The translations under genes and the position numbers were made by a program. From contig JAYKKM010000350.1 in the NCBI GenBank assembly GCA_035772405.1, positions 682,001 through 746,000 of the forward strand: 64,000 bases of DNA, read 5' to 3'. Origin of the DNA: Chrysogorgia sp. JL179-B06. Its lineage: Eukaryota; Cnidaria; Anthozoa; Scleralcyonacea; Chrysogorgiidae. The notes beneath the pieces are model-generated. The model was not told the DNA's origin. It ran no database searches and saw only the letters and a program-made list of their open reading frames with translations. Every line of letters begins with the position of its first letter. Position 1 is the first letter of the stretch. This document shows positions 32,938 to 45,300 of the stretch, piece by piece.

Positions 32938-33190
32938 GAAGTTTGAACTGACGTAGCAAATGGTTTTGGGACATCCCTAATTGTATTTTTGATTGTTTGG
33001 GAAAAATCTTGACTATGATCGAAGAGTCAAGTTCATTCATATAAATAATTGGTAATGTAGGAGCTAAATTATTGCCCATGGCTAAACCTGAATTCTGTTT
33101 ATGGCCGCTGCCCCCAATTAATACATTATCGTGTGTAAAAAATAGTAGAACAATTGGGTCACAAATCAAAGAGCATCTTGCGAGTGACAA
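32938..33190 (-). pseudogene. Penelope-like reverse transcriptase scrap
   Basis: On the minus strand, KQNSGLAMGNNLAPTLPIIY followed by MNELDSSII is a reverse transcriptase motif-4-like block (GLAMG...AP...IYM). The AMG core and surrounding spacing fit Penelope-like elements better than LINEs or LTR elements. Only this palm fragment remains, and the catalytic YxDD region is not found next to it. Confidence 0.55.
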
Positions 33191-33316
33191 ACAAACTATA
33201 CAAGCACCTGAAATATCATAAGAATATATTATGCAATCACTCTGCTATTACTTGGAAAATTGTACATAACAATGATATCTAGAGCATTTACAATAGTTTA
33301 ATTTATTCCTTAATAG

Positions 33317-34440
33317 TGTGGAGAACTAAAGAGCACCTCAAGTACCTCTGGATCTACTTCATCAGAAGAAAGATTAAAGTATACATCCAAGAGCCATCAC
33401 AGCTCACCATTACTAGAAGCAGAAGCAACTGCAGTAAGTTCAGAAATTCTTCCAGTTTTTTCAGTTGCTGTGAAAACCCCTAAATACACTATATATTCGG
33501 ATGTGGATGTTCTTGGTGGAGCAAAAATTGGGCAGATTCCTGTTGAAGTCAGGAACAGACTTGTGAGAGGAACAATTGATAACATGACATCTGCTGCTTT
33601 TCATGCTCCATTCAACCGCTTACCAAGTCCATTGGAGTTAGAAGAAATGGCAAAGTCATTAATAATAACATATCCTTGCCTTCGAGATGTTGAAACTGGT
33701 CATGTGAGTAGTAGTTAAATATATCAGTGTTAAATTGATATAAATTTAGTTCTTGTGTGATGTAATCTAGTGGCTCATTTTAGCATTAGGTTTAGAACTT
33801 TAGGGTACACTGTTCTTGTTTTATTACTGGTGAACAATATGGAAATAATGAAACTAAACTATGAGGTCATATTTTCCAAAAGCTGGTTTGACAATGTAAG
33901 GCATCCACAAACAAGGAAATATTGTTGTGGAAACAAGGTTAAAAGATTATGTTCCCTGTTTACTCACATGGGAAACATTTTGTTCTAAGAAGCAAATTTG
34001 CTTCAGGGAAACAGAAATGTTTCTGAATTGTTGCAGAATCATTTCCTTTTTCCCAGAAACAAATTTTGCTTCTGAAACAAATAATGAGTAACAGGGAATC
34101 ATTTACACTAACATATTGTTTCCGGAACAATGTTTCCTCACTTGCGGAGGCCTTTAGATGTGGGCTGCAGGATAAAGAAATTGCAAGAAAATTTCTATTA
34201 ACAATGCACTATCTATTTATAATAATTTATATGCTATCAATATGTTTAATGTGTTTATTTATTTCTAGGGTGTTTTATTTAAGCAGTAGAAAAGGAGGAT
34301 GAGCAACTGCAAGTCTGTCAGAAAGCCTCAGGGACCTTGTCCAAAGAAAAAGAAATATAAATCACCTAATTTAAAAAATGAGGAAGATGTGACCAAGCAC
34401 AAAGTTGTGCGAAGTTTACTGGGTAATGATGATGGGTCTG
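33317..34440 (+). pseudogene. Two-exon N-terminal gene piece of a repeat-encoded family
   Basis: Exon A (33317-33703) has a TTAATAG acceptor and ends GGTCAT|GTGAGTAG in phase 0. It encodes a serine-rich start, then VEVRNRLVRGTIDNMTSAAF and LEEMAKSLIITYPCLRD. Exon B (34269-34440) follows a TTTCTAG acceptor in the same phase, has one TAG stop early, then MSNCKSVRKPQGPCPKKKKY, and ends TCTG|GTAAGT. The V-R-x-x-V...MA-x-x-(I/L)-x-x-x-YP-x-L-x-D pattern followed by a basic linker is the N-terminal signature of the family whose C-terminal part is at 32386-32937. Here the two halves point in opposite directions, so they are from different copies or were rearranged. Confidence 0.45.
33890..34145. repeat. 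Intronic palindromic repeat
   Basis: Between exons A and B lies sequence rich in ggaaacaa/ttgtttcc words. aagaagcaaatttgcttc and, about 100 bp on, caaattttgcttctg form inverted partners. The outer ends gaaacaaggtt and aatgtttcctc also pair partly. Probably a small MITE; borders are not certain. Confidence 0.45.
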
Positions 34441-36036
34441 GTAAGTATCACTTAATAGTTTTATGTTTTGTGATTCTACAGTATGTCAAGTTCTTGTTGT
34501 TAATGTGATGAAAATACAAGATTAACATGCTGCATAGGCATTGTGTTTACAATACACAAAGGTGCCATACAGTACAACATAATAAGGGTTTGCCTTGCAA
34601 CATATAAAGTTTTTTCCTTAAAACTTGGCATAGGTGATGTTTCTCTGTACTTCCTCTATTACTTTTTAAATTTATAAAGGAAACATTTAATATACACTAT
34701 ACAGGGCATTCAACCACAGGGTGCTTGATTGCACGAAGGAAACACCGCTACGGCATCATCTGATCAAGTGAAGATAACAGTGCTGATGGTTTGTCAGTAA
34801 TCACCTCAGCTACATTTTTGCATGAAATTAGAAAAACAACAATCCATGCAAAAATTATTTGCACTACTATTACTGTTTCCTAAAATGTCTTTTAGCGACA
34901 ATAACATAATCGAACATGAACTCGCACTCGGCAATGAGATTTTTGTGCGCACGATTCCGGGCATGCACACAAGCTTTTTAGTTTTTGATACCCCTGCAGG
35001 GTATTTACACTGTATATACAAAAGTTAATTGTTCTTTTAATGACAGCACCAACCTTGTGGGATAATTCATTCCCACTGCGCAATCGATTAGCTAGGAATA
35101 AGATGAATCTTCAATTTTTTGCATCACATAGAAACAGTCAAATAGCGAATCTCCCATTAGAGTACCTGAGTTATATCAAGAGTTGAGACGCATGTTATTA
35201 GTTGGGGATGTGAAGTTGTTGGAAAGATAAGTGTGTTTGTGTGTTATCCCTCACATACAACTGGACAATTAATCCTTATATATCACAGTGAAAAGCTACT
35301 AGGAAAAAAAACAGTTTGCAAATGGCACATGCAGACTCGCATTATATAATATATTAGTTAATTGCGAGGTTACCGGTAATTGTGATCTTTACTTCACTTC
35401 CTAATTCCGAGTTTGCCAGCGAAGAGGAAATTTATAAAAATCGCGATAGAAACAAATGTAAAACTGTCAAAATATTTTAGTAGAGGACTGTCTGGTCCTA
35501 CATGCACTTCAAAATCTTGCAAAAAACGATTGATACACATAAAATAAGCTCATACATATTGTGGCTACAAAATTAGTTTGAAATTTGAACTATGAAGGAT
35601 TTATTGGCTCGGAAGTCAGATTACGATTTCTTGTTTCCTTTCATATTAAAAGTTTTACGTTAATTGGCTTTCTTTGTCGTCTAAGGTTCTTATCAGATAC
35701 TCAAAAAGGTGTGTTAGTTTGCTCTAAAATAGCTAAGTCCAAGGTGTTATCATTTAATGAACTGAATAACATTTTTATTTACACAATAATCAATATATAA
35801 GCATCACCTGCCTGAAGTTGAAGTTGTTGTGACAATCAGGATATTTGAACAAAAAAATAAATTAGAATATCAACAATCATAGGCCTAATGTATTTTGTTC
35901 TCTAGTGTTTATTTGTAATTGTATATAGCTTAACTAAACAGTGTAAGAAATACATGCGGAACGCAATTAACATATGATTACTTTGAAGACATAATTATGT
36001 ATGATTAACTAAAATTTGTCAGTGCCTATATTCTCT
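34441..36036. other. Gene-free stretch
   Basis: No recognised product in about 1.6 kb. A 68-codon plus-strand frame at 34822-35028 has no motif and no splice support. Confidence 0.6.
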
Positions 36037-38260
36037 TCAACCTGTTGCAAATATATCTACCGAAATAGTCTGCTTCCTGGCATGTTTTTTTAGCATTTGC
36101 TGTATCACTATTTTTTTGCTCAGAATTAAATTGACGTTTGGCAGTCTATTAACCAGCATGTTATCTTTATTTAGCACTTCTCCTTTTTCAAATGTGTGTC
36201 CAACAAGTAATTTTAGGACATGTTTATCCATCGTATTCCAATTTGGATTTTTTGGCTTCTCTTTACACTCTAGCATATACTCAAGACTAGTCTTTTTTAA
36301 ACCTTGCACACTATGTTTTTCCCCTATTTGTGGCCTAGAAGCCGGAGTGTTCTTGATTGTCGCATTTCATGCCATAAGAGTTGGAAAAGGAAGAGAATCA
36401 TGTCGAGAAGTCCAGAAGTGAAACACCGAAAACCAAACGTTCTTATCTTTTGAATGAAGAAAATAGTAATGAAGAAAACCCGAGCAACCAACCATTCATA
36501 GACATTTTTTGTAAAATAAAAAGCTTGCGAGCATTGTTTCAGATCCGGAAACAAGGACACTGTGTACGACGTTCTCCTGGTACTTGGAAGCAAAATAATC
36601 TTTCCTTATTTTGCTTTGCTGCTCTTCTACCACAACGACAGCCTTTTTTTCAGAATTGTTTTGCTTCTTGGAATTTGGTTGACGTGTGAGTTGTGTGCTG
36701 TTTGTTCTTGTTTTCCTGTATGTACACCTCTACAGATTCAATAACAGCGTCGTAATGCTTCTAGAGTGATCGAATGCTAAGTAAATGGGACATGTACTTT
36801 TCCTCTTGGAACAATTGGTATAGTTTCGATTCTTTGCATGGTAAGTAAAGAGCACAATATTTATTCGAAGAACGTTTGCTAGGCCAACGACCATGATTCC
36901 AAACTCGCCTGCAAAGACACTGTGTGACCTGTAGGAATCTGCCAACTCTTGAAAAGACATATCCTTTTTTTGTAACAAAACATATGTGCCAGCCATTCTT
37001 CAAACAAACGCTTGTGCAGCTGGAGAACAGTAGCTTACAGTTGCTCAAAAGATAAATTCAAACTATATAAATACTCACAATAATTTACATATTATTCAGA
37101 AGAAATCATTTGTTTCAAAACAAAAATAACAGAAGTAAAGAAGCAATCACAATCTGGGCGAGACTTTACGAACTCCATGTTATACGAAGCTAATGTATTT
37201 CCCAAGCGTTCTGCATTAACCAATTCTTTCGCATTCTTGTCGATGCAAGTTCCAAAAGCAAATAGGACCGGATTTGACATTAAATTTAGGTGGTTGTGAT
37301 TCAACATGCAATTGTGACCATTACTTTTTTCCAAACTATCCACAACAGTGGCTAAATTTGTTGCCTTATCTGAAATGTTTTACTGTCTTTTTCCAAAATA
37401 AAATCCGAATTTTCCAAAATGTCTTCCAAATCGTGTTCCTTGGCGTCCCAATTGCAGTCTGTAAACAAATTGCAATATGATAATGGTATTTTATCGTCAT
37501 GACCATTAAAATTTCTTTCACTTGAAACACCTACACCGAAAGTTTCTTCAGCCTTGTTTTTGTCGAAAATTTAATATTTGCACAAGAATCAATTGCAGGA
37601 ACGACTTTGAACCGCTTTTTTCCAGCTCCTAATTTTCGTTTCTCATTCCACACATAAAGAAATGTTGTAAAAAAGGTGACAGCTAGATGTACGGCGCCAA
37701 TTCGAACTTTACAGGCACTTTACTTAAACATTTATGAAAGTTTTCATTGCGCTCAGTCCCACATCCAGGAGGAATATCTGACAAGCATCACTTCGTTATG
37801 TGTTTTCTTAAATCTCTTTCGGTGCGTGTAAGGTCAAAACTGATTTTCCATGTTAATACATACTCATCTAGTTGTTTGTTTATTATCTCAGAACTTGGAG
37901 TAGAACTTTTGCGATTGTCGCCGTGGTCATGTGTACGGCGAAAAATAAAATAAAAAGCTTGGGCACAGCGAAAGCTAAATGGGTGACATTTAGGAATTTT
38001 TTAACTACTCTTTGTAATGCATGAAAAATATCTAGTTTTACCATAAAAGCATTTTGAAGTTTTCTTCTCCACAAACAACAGTTGTCAGTAAAGCACAAGT
38101 TAAAATTTTTACCTTGACAAACCTTCTTCGCAATCCTTTCAGGAGATCTTCCACTTTAGCAAAAGCTGTCCCAGAAGTCAATTGCTATGTAATGAATTAC
38201 ACATCCTATTTCATTCGTAACACAGAATATGGAATCGTATTGTTTTTCCCAACGTGAATC
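36037..38260 (-). pseudogene. Repeat-encoded gene with DDE-like and OTU cysteine-protease domains
   Basis: Read on the minus strand, in order: TAFAKVEDLLKGLRRRF and TDNCCLWRRKLQNAF then VKLDIFHALQRVVKK (38150-37980), the D-NCC...K-LD-x-FH-x-x-QR signature of a DDE-like transposase. CLSDIPPGCGTERNENFHKC follows (about 37790-37740). Then SRPDCDCFFTSVIFVLKQM (37160-37100; OTU catalytic D-x-x-C), WHICFVTKK, MSFQELADSYRSHSVFAGEF, and finally the OTU His in HYDAV (about 36750). A cysteine-rich tail with RRTQCPC follows, and a last frame 36309-36037. OTU domains remove ubiquitin-like modifiers; here they are fused to, or neighbours of, a transposase-like protein. Many frame changes show decay. Confidence 0.6.
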
Positions 38261-38763
38261 ACATTTTCTGTTTGCACCTATATTTCCCGCAACTTAAGAG
38301 CTAGTGCACACGCACTTTTTTCTCAATCATAAATGAAAAAATCTCGAATGACGGTTATACCTGGTGCTTTATATTCATCTGCAATATCGATGAAACACTT
38401 CATATTCGCAATCACCTTGTGTGTTTGTTGCCAAGAGGAAATATTGATAATCTTCATAAGAAACGTTTTCTCATGTATGACTCGATGAATATTGATACAT
38501 CATTGAATGTATGTTCTCCATTCTTAAATCAGAGATTATATACGATACAATGTTGTCTTGAAATTCACAAGTTATTCCGGTAATATGCAACAAAATAAAC
38601 GGCCTAAGGCCAGGGGCTTTTTGGTATACGGTATATTTACTTTGAAAGTTGGGTATTTGGTATATTTAAATTTTGTGAATTTCTGATATAAAGTATGCAA
38701 ATTTCAATAAATTTTGTTACAATTACATTTATATACCTGTACTGTTTAAACTTTATAAAAATT
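38261..38763. other. Diverged continuation of the OTU/DDE gene and gene-free DNA
   Basis: Minus-strand text near 38480-38330 (ISSWQQTHKVIANMKCFIDI) is probably further N-terminal coding of the gene at 36037-38260. From about 38570 to 38763 nothing is supported. Confidence 0.4.
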
Positions 38764-38933
38764 TCGTTTAGAGAAACGAAAATGTAAAGGAGATGGGAAA
38801 GGCAAATGCGAAGAGAAAAGTACAGGAAAAAACGGGGAAGTTGGAGTCGACCTGTGTGCCGAAGGTCCATTCGAAATTGACATTGGAAATTGGATACAAT
38901 GCGACAAATGCAACATGTGGTATCACGTTTAAG
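38764..38933 (+). pseudogene. PHD-finger-like fragment
   Basis: A plus-strand frame gives KRKCKGDGKGKCEEKSTG and then GNWIQCDKCNMWYHV before a stop at about 38931. W-x-QC-x-x-C-x-x-W-x-H is the central part of a PHD zinc finger, a reader of histone tails. Upstream and downstream zinc ligands are cut off. It may belong to the C-terminus of another copy of the OTU-type element, in the opposite orientation. Confidence 0.4.
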
Positions 38934-39221
38934 GCCAAATAAAAAGATTACTTGCTTAGCGTCACCGCCTCTGATTGTTTTTTTAATATATAAATGTCAA
39001 AGAAAGCAGCGAAAGAACTGCTAAAATTGATGTATTAAAAACTCTTCGTTTTACAGTTTTCGTTTCCTTTCGTGGTAGTTTTTGGACACCACATAAAGTG
39101 TCACACACAAAAACTAAAGGGGGTTATATAGGAGTTATATTACCGATAAATAGTGACTGCCGCATAGGCAGTACATATATCAATCGAACCAGTACCTCAT
39201 TGTAACCTTGCTCTCCATCTG
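38934..39221. other. Gene-free stretch
   Basis: No supported feature. Confidence 0.55.
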
Positions 39222-39300
39222 AGTCTCTGTGGCTCAATGGTTAGAGCATCTCCTGTCCGGGACTCAGAATAATTTTTTCTGAGGATACGAGCTTGGCGAT
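39222..39300 (+). repeat. tRNA-derived SINE head, degenerate
   Basis: gtctctgtggctcaatgg followed by ttagagcatc matches the 5' half of a tRNA with an A box (TGGCTCAATGG). The B box expected about 35-40 bases later is not recognisable (only gatacgagcttgg), and no acceptor stem pairs. This is a SINE-type tRNA relic, not a functional tRNA gene. Confidence 0.5.
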
Positions 39301-39672
39301 CGCCCATGTGTCGTCTGTCTACTCCAAGCTCTCCCACATACACTACAGCAGTGTGCATATTAACACATATCAAACTCCCTCATTAAAATTGCAAGTATAT
39401 CAATATCTATAGGTTACCTGAAATATTTAAAATATCACAAGTTAGTCCTGTCTTTAAGAGTGGCATAGCAACTGAATTGGAAAACTATATGCCAATAGCA
39501 ATTATCTCTCATTTTAGTAAAATATTGTAAAGATTAACAAATAATTTCCCAATGCAACCAGGTGATAAATGGGACAGTTTGACGCTACTCTGGCTTTAAA
39601 AAGTTTTTTGAACGTAACTTAAAAGTTACTGTCCATGATTAAACGTTTCGACATTCCAGTCTAGTGTCACCT
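39301..39672. other. Gene-free stretch
   Basis: A weak frame near 39430-39530 (SCLKSGIATELENYMPIAII) may be a remnant of another retroelement RT, but it is too short to assign. Confidence 0.4.
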
Positions 39673-40030
39673 CACAGAGTTCCAACAGCTGAGATCATCG
39701 CTGCTGTTGAAGAAGGAATTGTTCAACTAGGTGACGATCAAAAACGTTTGGTAAAGGCGAAGGTCAGTAGCATTCTTAGGCGGTCAAAGCCACCTAAAAT
39801 ATAGACAGTAACATTTTCAAAGCTCTACTAACTCTTAAGAAGATCCAGATAGGCTTGTTCTATCGACGAAAGCCAATATAACGAGGCGTTATTGTTGCTT
39901 ATTTACAGAAACATCTATTCTATTCTGCCATCCGATCCAACTAGTAAATCTCAAAGAAAGTTAAACAAAACGTTACTTCATTTGAAAAAAGCTGGTAAGA
40001 TTGGAGGGTTTGCATATATAAGGTTATAGC
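39673..40030 (+). pseudogene. Penelope-like element RT N-terminal fragment
   Basis: The plus strand gives HRVPTAEIIAAVEEGIVQLG and KRLVKAKVSSILRRSKPP, then in shifted frames IYSILPSDPTSKSQRKLNKT and LLHLKKAGKIGG. The order (helical region, then a Y-x-x-L-x-x-DPT block, K-L...L-x-x-L-x-x-x-G-x-I) is the fingers region preceding the RT core of Penelope-like retroelements. The intervening LPADKG-type block is lost in frame breaks (39800-39900). No endonuclease is visible. Confidence 0.5.
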
Positions 40031-40273
40031 AGTGATGGGCTATATTTGAATTTTTGGGGTATTTGAACTCCCCTGACCAGCACCTTTTCTCACTCCACCA
40101 ATTTACTATTAAGAAGTTTTCTGAACTCTAATTGTAATACAGAAAAATGATGGAGACTTAGCACGGAATATTGTAAGGTTTATGCTAAATTAAGAAACCT
40201 AAGAGTACCTAAATAGAGTTCCTGACACACTTAGAGCAAGTTATATCGCATTTTTCAGTCTGATCTTATCGCA

Positions 40274-40477
40274 TTAAAATGCTGCCTTTAGATCTTTCAT
40301 ACACTCAAACCAATAAGATAAATTACCTTCATCAAGCCGGTTTCTTTCCTCTGGAGTCAGTGAGGGAATTTCTTCTCTTTGTTCTCTTGCCTGATCAGTT
40401 TTAATTTCTACCACAATTCTGGACAATGACTTAGCAAATGCAATGTCAATCGGGTAAATTGTGACTAGAATAAACAA
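40274..40477 (-). CDS. Unrecognised 67-codon frame, possible exon
   Basis: The minus strand reads FAKSLSRIVVEIKTDQAREQ then REEIPSLTPEERNRLDEGNL and SYWFECMKDLKAAF before a stop. The composition is protein-like (amphipathic helix, conserved-looking SYWFECM) and unlike the surrounding AT-rich DNA, but I do not know the family. No clear splice acceptor defines its 5' limit. Confidence 0.3.
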   Translation of the reverse strand: MFILVTIYPIDIAFAKSLSRIVVEIKTDQAREQREEIPSLTPEERNRLDEGNLSYWFECMKDLKAAF

Positions 40478-41329
40478 GATACCAGGATATTGTCAATGAG
40501 TAAAAAAATAAAATGAAGTGGTAAATGTATAAAGTAACTGAGCAATGAGGCAAGCAGATTTTATCAAGCGTTTTTTTCCGTTCCTGTATAGCCTAGGTTC
40601 CATAAAATGTTCAAAAACAAACATCGTGCCCAAAAACAAACATCGTGCCTGCTGTATTCATTTCCCCATTGTCCTTGTTTACCCTCAGAAACACCTGCTC
40701 AGCAGGATATTCATTATTAATGGCCTATTACAAATCTTGCATTCTCATTATTAACTCAGGCACTCTTATTAACTCAGTTTCTATTGGTTTATGTCAGTTT
40801 TTATTCAAATCAAAACAATGACAGAAGACTTGTGTTTTGAACACCAAAACAATTAGACAACACACAGCACAGTACTTCTCCATATTGCATAAGAGCAATA
40901 GTCAACTTGGCTATGCCTTGTTTAACTGCAATAGCTTTACACTGGCAAACTGGCGCTTTGGCAGGTACATACTTATACCGCTGTTCTCCTGTAGTTCTAG
41001 AGTCTTGAAAATGTTCGAAAAATATATTTGGTAATAGCGAAATAAGTTAATTTGTCCTCCTGAACAATGAACCATGTAATGTTGTAATGTATAATATGTT
41101 GATGATTGTGATATCAATAATAGATCATTTGTGACGAACTCTGTGCTCTGCTACAAACGCAACAACCAGTTTCAATGACTGTGTAAAGACATCCATTTGT
41201 TTTCCGTTTACTTGGTTGTAGACAGGGTTCGAATTAGTTACAGGAAAATTATTTGCAATTCTTAGCTAGACAATGCTGAGTCTGATGAGATTTAGCCATG
41301 CACTTGTTACGAATTTTTAGCAAATCATT
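40478..41329. other. Gene-free stretch with a 19-bp tandem duplication
   Basis: caaaaacaaacatcgtgcc is present at 40612-40630 and again at 40631-40649. Another short pair (ttattaactcag) lies near 40750-40780. No gene is supported. Confidence 0.6.
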
Positions 41330-41815
41330 TCACAAAGTCATATCCTGTTTTCTTTGGTATCACTAAAATTATGTGAAAATTGCATATTGCAAACTGTTAA
41401 TCCGAACCTTGGTTTTAGAGCAGCAGTATTACTTTTATTGCTACTTCCAATCAATACAAAAACTAGTGACAAGCTATAATACACTGTTCCTAGTTTTTGT
41501 GTCAAGACTGATTAAGGTAAAAATACTCACACTGTGCTTTCTCTGTTGGAAACTTATTGATAAGCATAGTTGCTTATTTTCTTTGGAAGGCCAATTACAG
41601 TAATTTCTGATTGTTGGGTTCATTTCATATTGTGGTCATGTACTGTAGTTTCTTGCTTGACCAGTGTGGACTCAGCGAATGTCACCTAATATTTTACCTA
41701 GATAATTATAATTTTGTAATTTTTATTACATATGTACTGTTGCTTTCTCTGGATACATGTTTATTGGTTTTATTCTCAGTTTTACTAGTGACATCTTCTG
41801 ACAATTCATCTTGTA
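41330..41815 (-). repeat. Dispersed repeat copy B (inverted relative to 28740-29410)
   Basis: 41330-41605 is the reverse complement of about 29410-29110, and 41625-41815 that of 28925-28745. The two blocks are almost adjacent here. The AT-hook coding part is shortened (CNWPSKEN frame instead of GRPKG). Sequence similarity is clear but interrupted by many small indels. Confidence 0.65.
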
Positions 41816-42138
41816 ACACCAGGTCCTGTATTTTTCCATTGTAGCTTTCTGCATATCATTGAACGGATCATTCTGTTTGAACGGATCATTCTGTTTGAAC
41901 GGATCATTCTGTTGCACAACTTTCTCCAAAACATCACTTGAGCCACTTAGGGATTTACTTGAACCCATATTGTTGCCTTAGCAGTCACAATGCTTAGCTT
42001 CACATCTTCACCTTTTTGCCATGCAGCTAGTAGTTCTTCTAAGCAATACAAGCGTTCCTCAAATTGACATCTTGATGCCTCACTTTCAATTTTTTGAGTC
42101 ACAACAAATGCTTTTCTGTATTTTTCATGCCACAACAA
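41726..42138 (-). pseudogene. Gene piece joined to repeat copy B
   Basis: Minus-strand reading from 42138 gives MLWHEKYRKAFVVTQKIESE and EERLYCLEELLAAWQKGEDV. After a frame change (stop at about 41949) it continues SKSLSGSSDVLEKVVQQ and a triplicated NDPFKQ motif. It contains no catalytic motif. It probably belongs to the same spliced repeat gene as the AT-hook exon. I do not know its function. Confidence 0.38.
41861..41913. repeat. 18-bp unit in three exact tandem copies
   Basis: gaacggatcattctgttt is repeated at 41861-41878, 41879-41896 and 41897-41913 (last base of the third copy changed). It is in-frame and triplicates a six-residue motif on the minus strand. Confidence 0.96.
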
Positions 42139-42373
42139 CAGTTTTCCACCATTGTTGGTGTAACCATGGTTATAGAAGCAAAATCATCAGGTGAGAATTT
42201 GTATCAGGACATTTTGTCTTCACATCAGACCTAAAGATACGATGAGAACTATAATAAAGGGACTTGGTCCATCTTTTGCTGCAGAGATCTTGTGACGTCA
42301 TTAACTTTGATGGTAATGGTGGTATTAAAGGCATATCAGATAAGGAAATAGAACGATTGGGTACAGGATACCA
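42139..42373. other. Gap between gene piece and LINE 3' end
   Basis: No gene is supported. The LINE tail, a (taa)n-type run at 42376-42390 on the plus strand, begins at the right edge. Confidence 0.5.
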
Positions 42374-45300
42374 TAATAATAATAATAATACATCCATATT
42401 TATACAGGTTGGTCTTGTCAGCTATATAATAGCTGTTATCAATAAGAGACCTGATACTGGTAGTATATTACACATTTAAATATATATAACAATATTGAAT
42501 AATATAAGATAAAAACTATTATTAGTATACACTAAAAAGTTTAAAAATAAATTTTGTGACTAATTAAGGTTCAAATCAAAGTTAAAATCGTTGCATTTAG
42601 TCTTAAAAGCTAAAAGGGATTGTTCCTGTTTCAATTTGCTTGGAAGTTGATTATATATTAAGGATCCTTGAAACGCAAATGTTTTTCGACCAACTTCAGT
42701 TCTAACTTTTGGTAAAACGAGATTATGATTGTTTCCGCGTGTTCCTTTCGAGTGCGATAATTTGGTAAAGTATCCGCTGAACCTGGAAGGTGCAAGACCA
42801 TTTAAACATTTAAAAACTTCAATTGCACATCGTTTGTTCCTAATATGATTTACAGATGGTAAGCTTATATGATCTTGAGGCAGCAATCACTATATTATTG
42901 CAATAAAGTAAGACAGGTAAAATCATAGTTTTATAAATAGTATGGGCTGTTGTTGGTCCAATGTTATGGCGGATCTGCTGAAGCAATTTAACTCTCGAAG
43001 ATGCTTTCTTGTACATTTTTTCCAGGTGTTCTGCAAGATTCAGGCTCTTATCAATTTTGACACCAAGATACTCATAAGTGTTTGTCTCGTTAATATTGAT
43101 ACCGTTCATCTTAACATCTCAGGTTTCCAGAGTTACTCGCCAATTTTTGGCAAGTTCCAAAAAGGATACATTCTGTTTTAGATTTCTTCATGTTAACTAC
43201 AAGGTTATTATCAACGAACCATTTAGCAAGTTGATCACTATCTTCATTCAATGCACTCTCAATTTCATCAAAATGTTTGTTGGCCGAGAATATGACTTCA
43301 CATATCTGTGGCTGGAATACAATGTCATTTGTCAATATAACGAATAAAAGTGGTCCAAGGACTGATCCTTGTGGTACCCCACAGGTAATTTTCTGAGCTT
43401 TAGATTTGGTATCATCGTATAGAACAAATTGCATTCTGTTGAAGAGATAACTTTCAAACCAGGCTAGTTCTTTACCTTCAATGCCATAAATTTTGAATTT
43501 AGAGAGTAAGCATGCATGATCCACCGTATCAAATGCCTTACTCAGATCAATAAACATTGCTCCTGTCATATTACTCATGTCCATATTTTTTCTTATATAA
43601 TCTGTAAAGTAAGTAACAGCATGTTCGGTGGAAGATCCTTGCCGACAAGATATGCATACAATTGTTCATGTACAATGCTTTCAATCACTTTGGACAGGAC
43701 CGGGAGGATAGAGATAGGTCGGTAATTTTCCATTAACTGTTGGTTACCAGACTTGAAAATTGGTGAGATTCTAGCCAGCTTTTCTGATGTTGGAAAAACG
43801 GATTTATCAAGAGAATTATTTATTAAGCATGATAGTGGACCAGCTAATTCCTCAGCGCCGTCTACGATAAAATATGCTGGTATATCGTCATAGCCCGGGC
43901 TCTTGCCCCTTTTCAATCCATTGAGGGTACGATATATGGTAATTTCAGATGTTTTGATAAGCTTAAAACGACGGTGATGTGGATTTATGATATTTTCTAA
44001 GGTCGAGTGATCAAAATATCTCCAAGCCATTTTTACAAGTGAAGGAAGTTTTGATTGTAGATTTGTTCCCGCACTAGTAAAATATTCACAGAAACCGTTG
44101 GTGATGGTTTTCTTATCGGAACATAGTTCACTGTCCACTTTAAATATCTTTGACTGGGTAGGCTTTTTTAATTTGTTTCCAAAAGTGCTTCGGACTATTT
44201 ATATTTTCTCTAATAGCATCTCTTGTACAATTTGCCTTACTTCGTCGAATTAATCTTGTAACTATATTTCTTAGTCGGCGATATGTAGACCAGTCGATTT
44301 CTTTTCTTGTATTTCGTGCTCTTCTCAAATAGTAATCTCTTTCGTTAATCTTGGTTTTGATATCATGGGTGAGCCAGGGACATTCTTGGCCACAAACTTG
44401 TTTTTGTACCAATGGCGCGTGTTTGTCGATAACGGATTTTAAAAACAGTTTGAATTTATCCCATGCGTTATTTATATCCGGCTCATTTATTGCTTCATGC
44501 CAAGGGATGTTTCTTAGGTCTTCTTTAAAATTATTTGTATTATATCGCTTAAAATTTCGAGTGAATATTTTTCTCGGATGGAATTTTCGACAATTCTTTT
44601 TGATAATTACTCCTGTTAATTCATGATCGCTTAAACAACTTCCTATACGATATGTGTTAGGATATTTTGTTCATGTGTGGTTGCGATGACATCAATAAGT
44701 GTGCTTGAATCATTTGTTATTCTAGTTGGTTCGGTGATGATTTGTTTAAGACCATTTACTCCAATAATACGTTTAATATCTGGGTTATTTTGTTTATGCA
44801 GATAGTCACAGTTGATGTCACCAAGAACAATAACTTCCTTATTTTCATTGACACCAATATTCAGCATTTCATTAAACTTATTGTTAAAGTCACGGTCCAA
44901 ATATTTTGATGTATTCGGAGGTCGGTAAATAATATTAACAAGAACGGATTTCGAATTATTGATAAAGATTTCGATCCATATAGCTTCAATTCCATTAATT
45001 TCAAGATCATCTCGTTGCTGCCATTCTAAGTTGTTATTAATGTAACAACCCACTCCACCGGCTGGTCCATTTGATCGATCTTTACGGATAAAAGAGTACC
45101 CATCGATTGACGCTTCATCGTTTGTGATGTCTTTGTGTAAATGAGTTTCACTCAGACCCAATATGTTAATTTTATGTTCTGTCTCACTCAACAATATCCC
45201 AATATTCTCTACTTTCCTGACCAGGCTATTTATATTCTGATGAAATAAGTTTATTCCTTTGGATTTCAGGAACTCTTTAATCCGCTCATAAACAGGCGCC

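Noticed and set aside
39222..39300. Functional tRNA gene
   Set aside because: Only the A-box half is present; no B box and no acceptor stem pairing.
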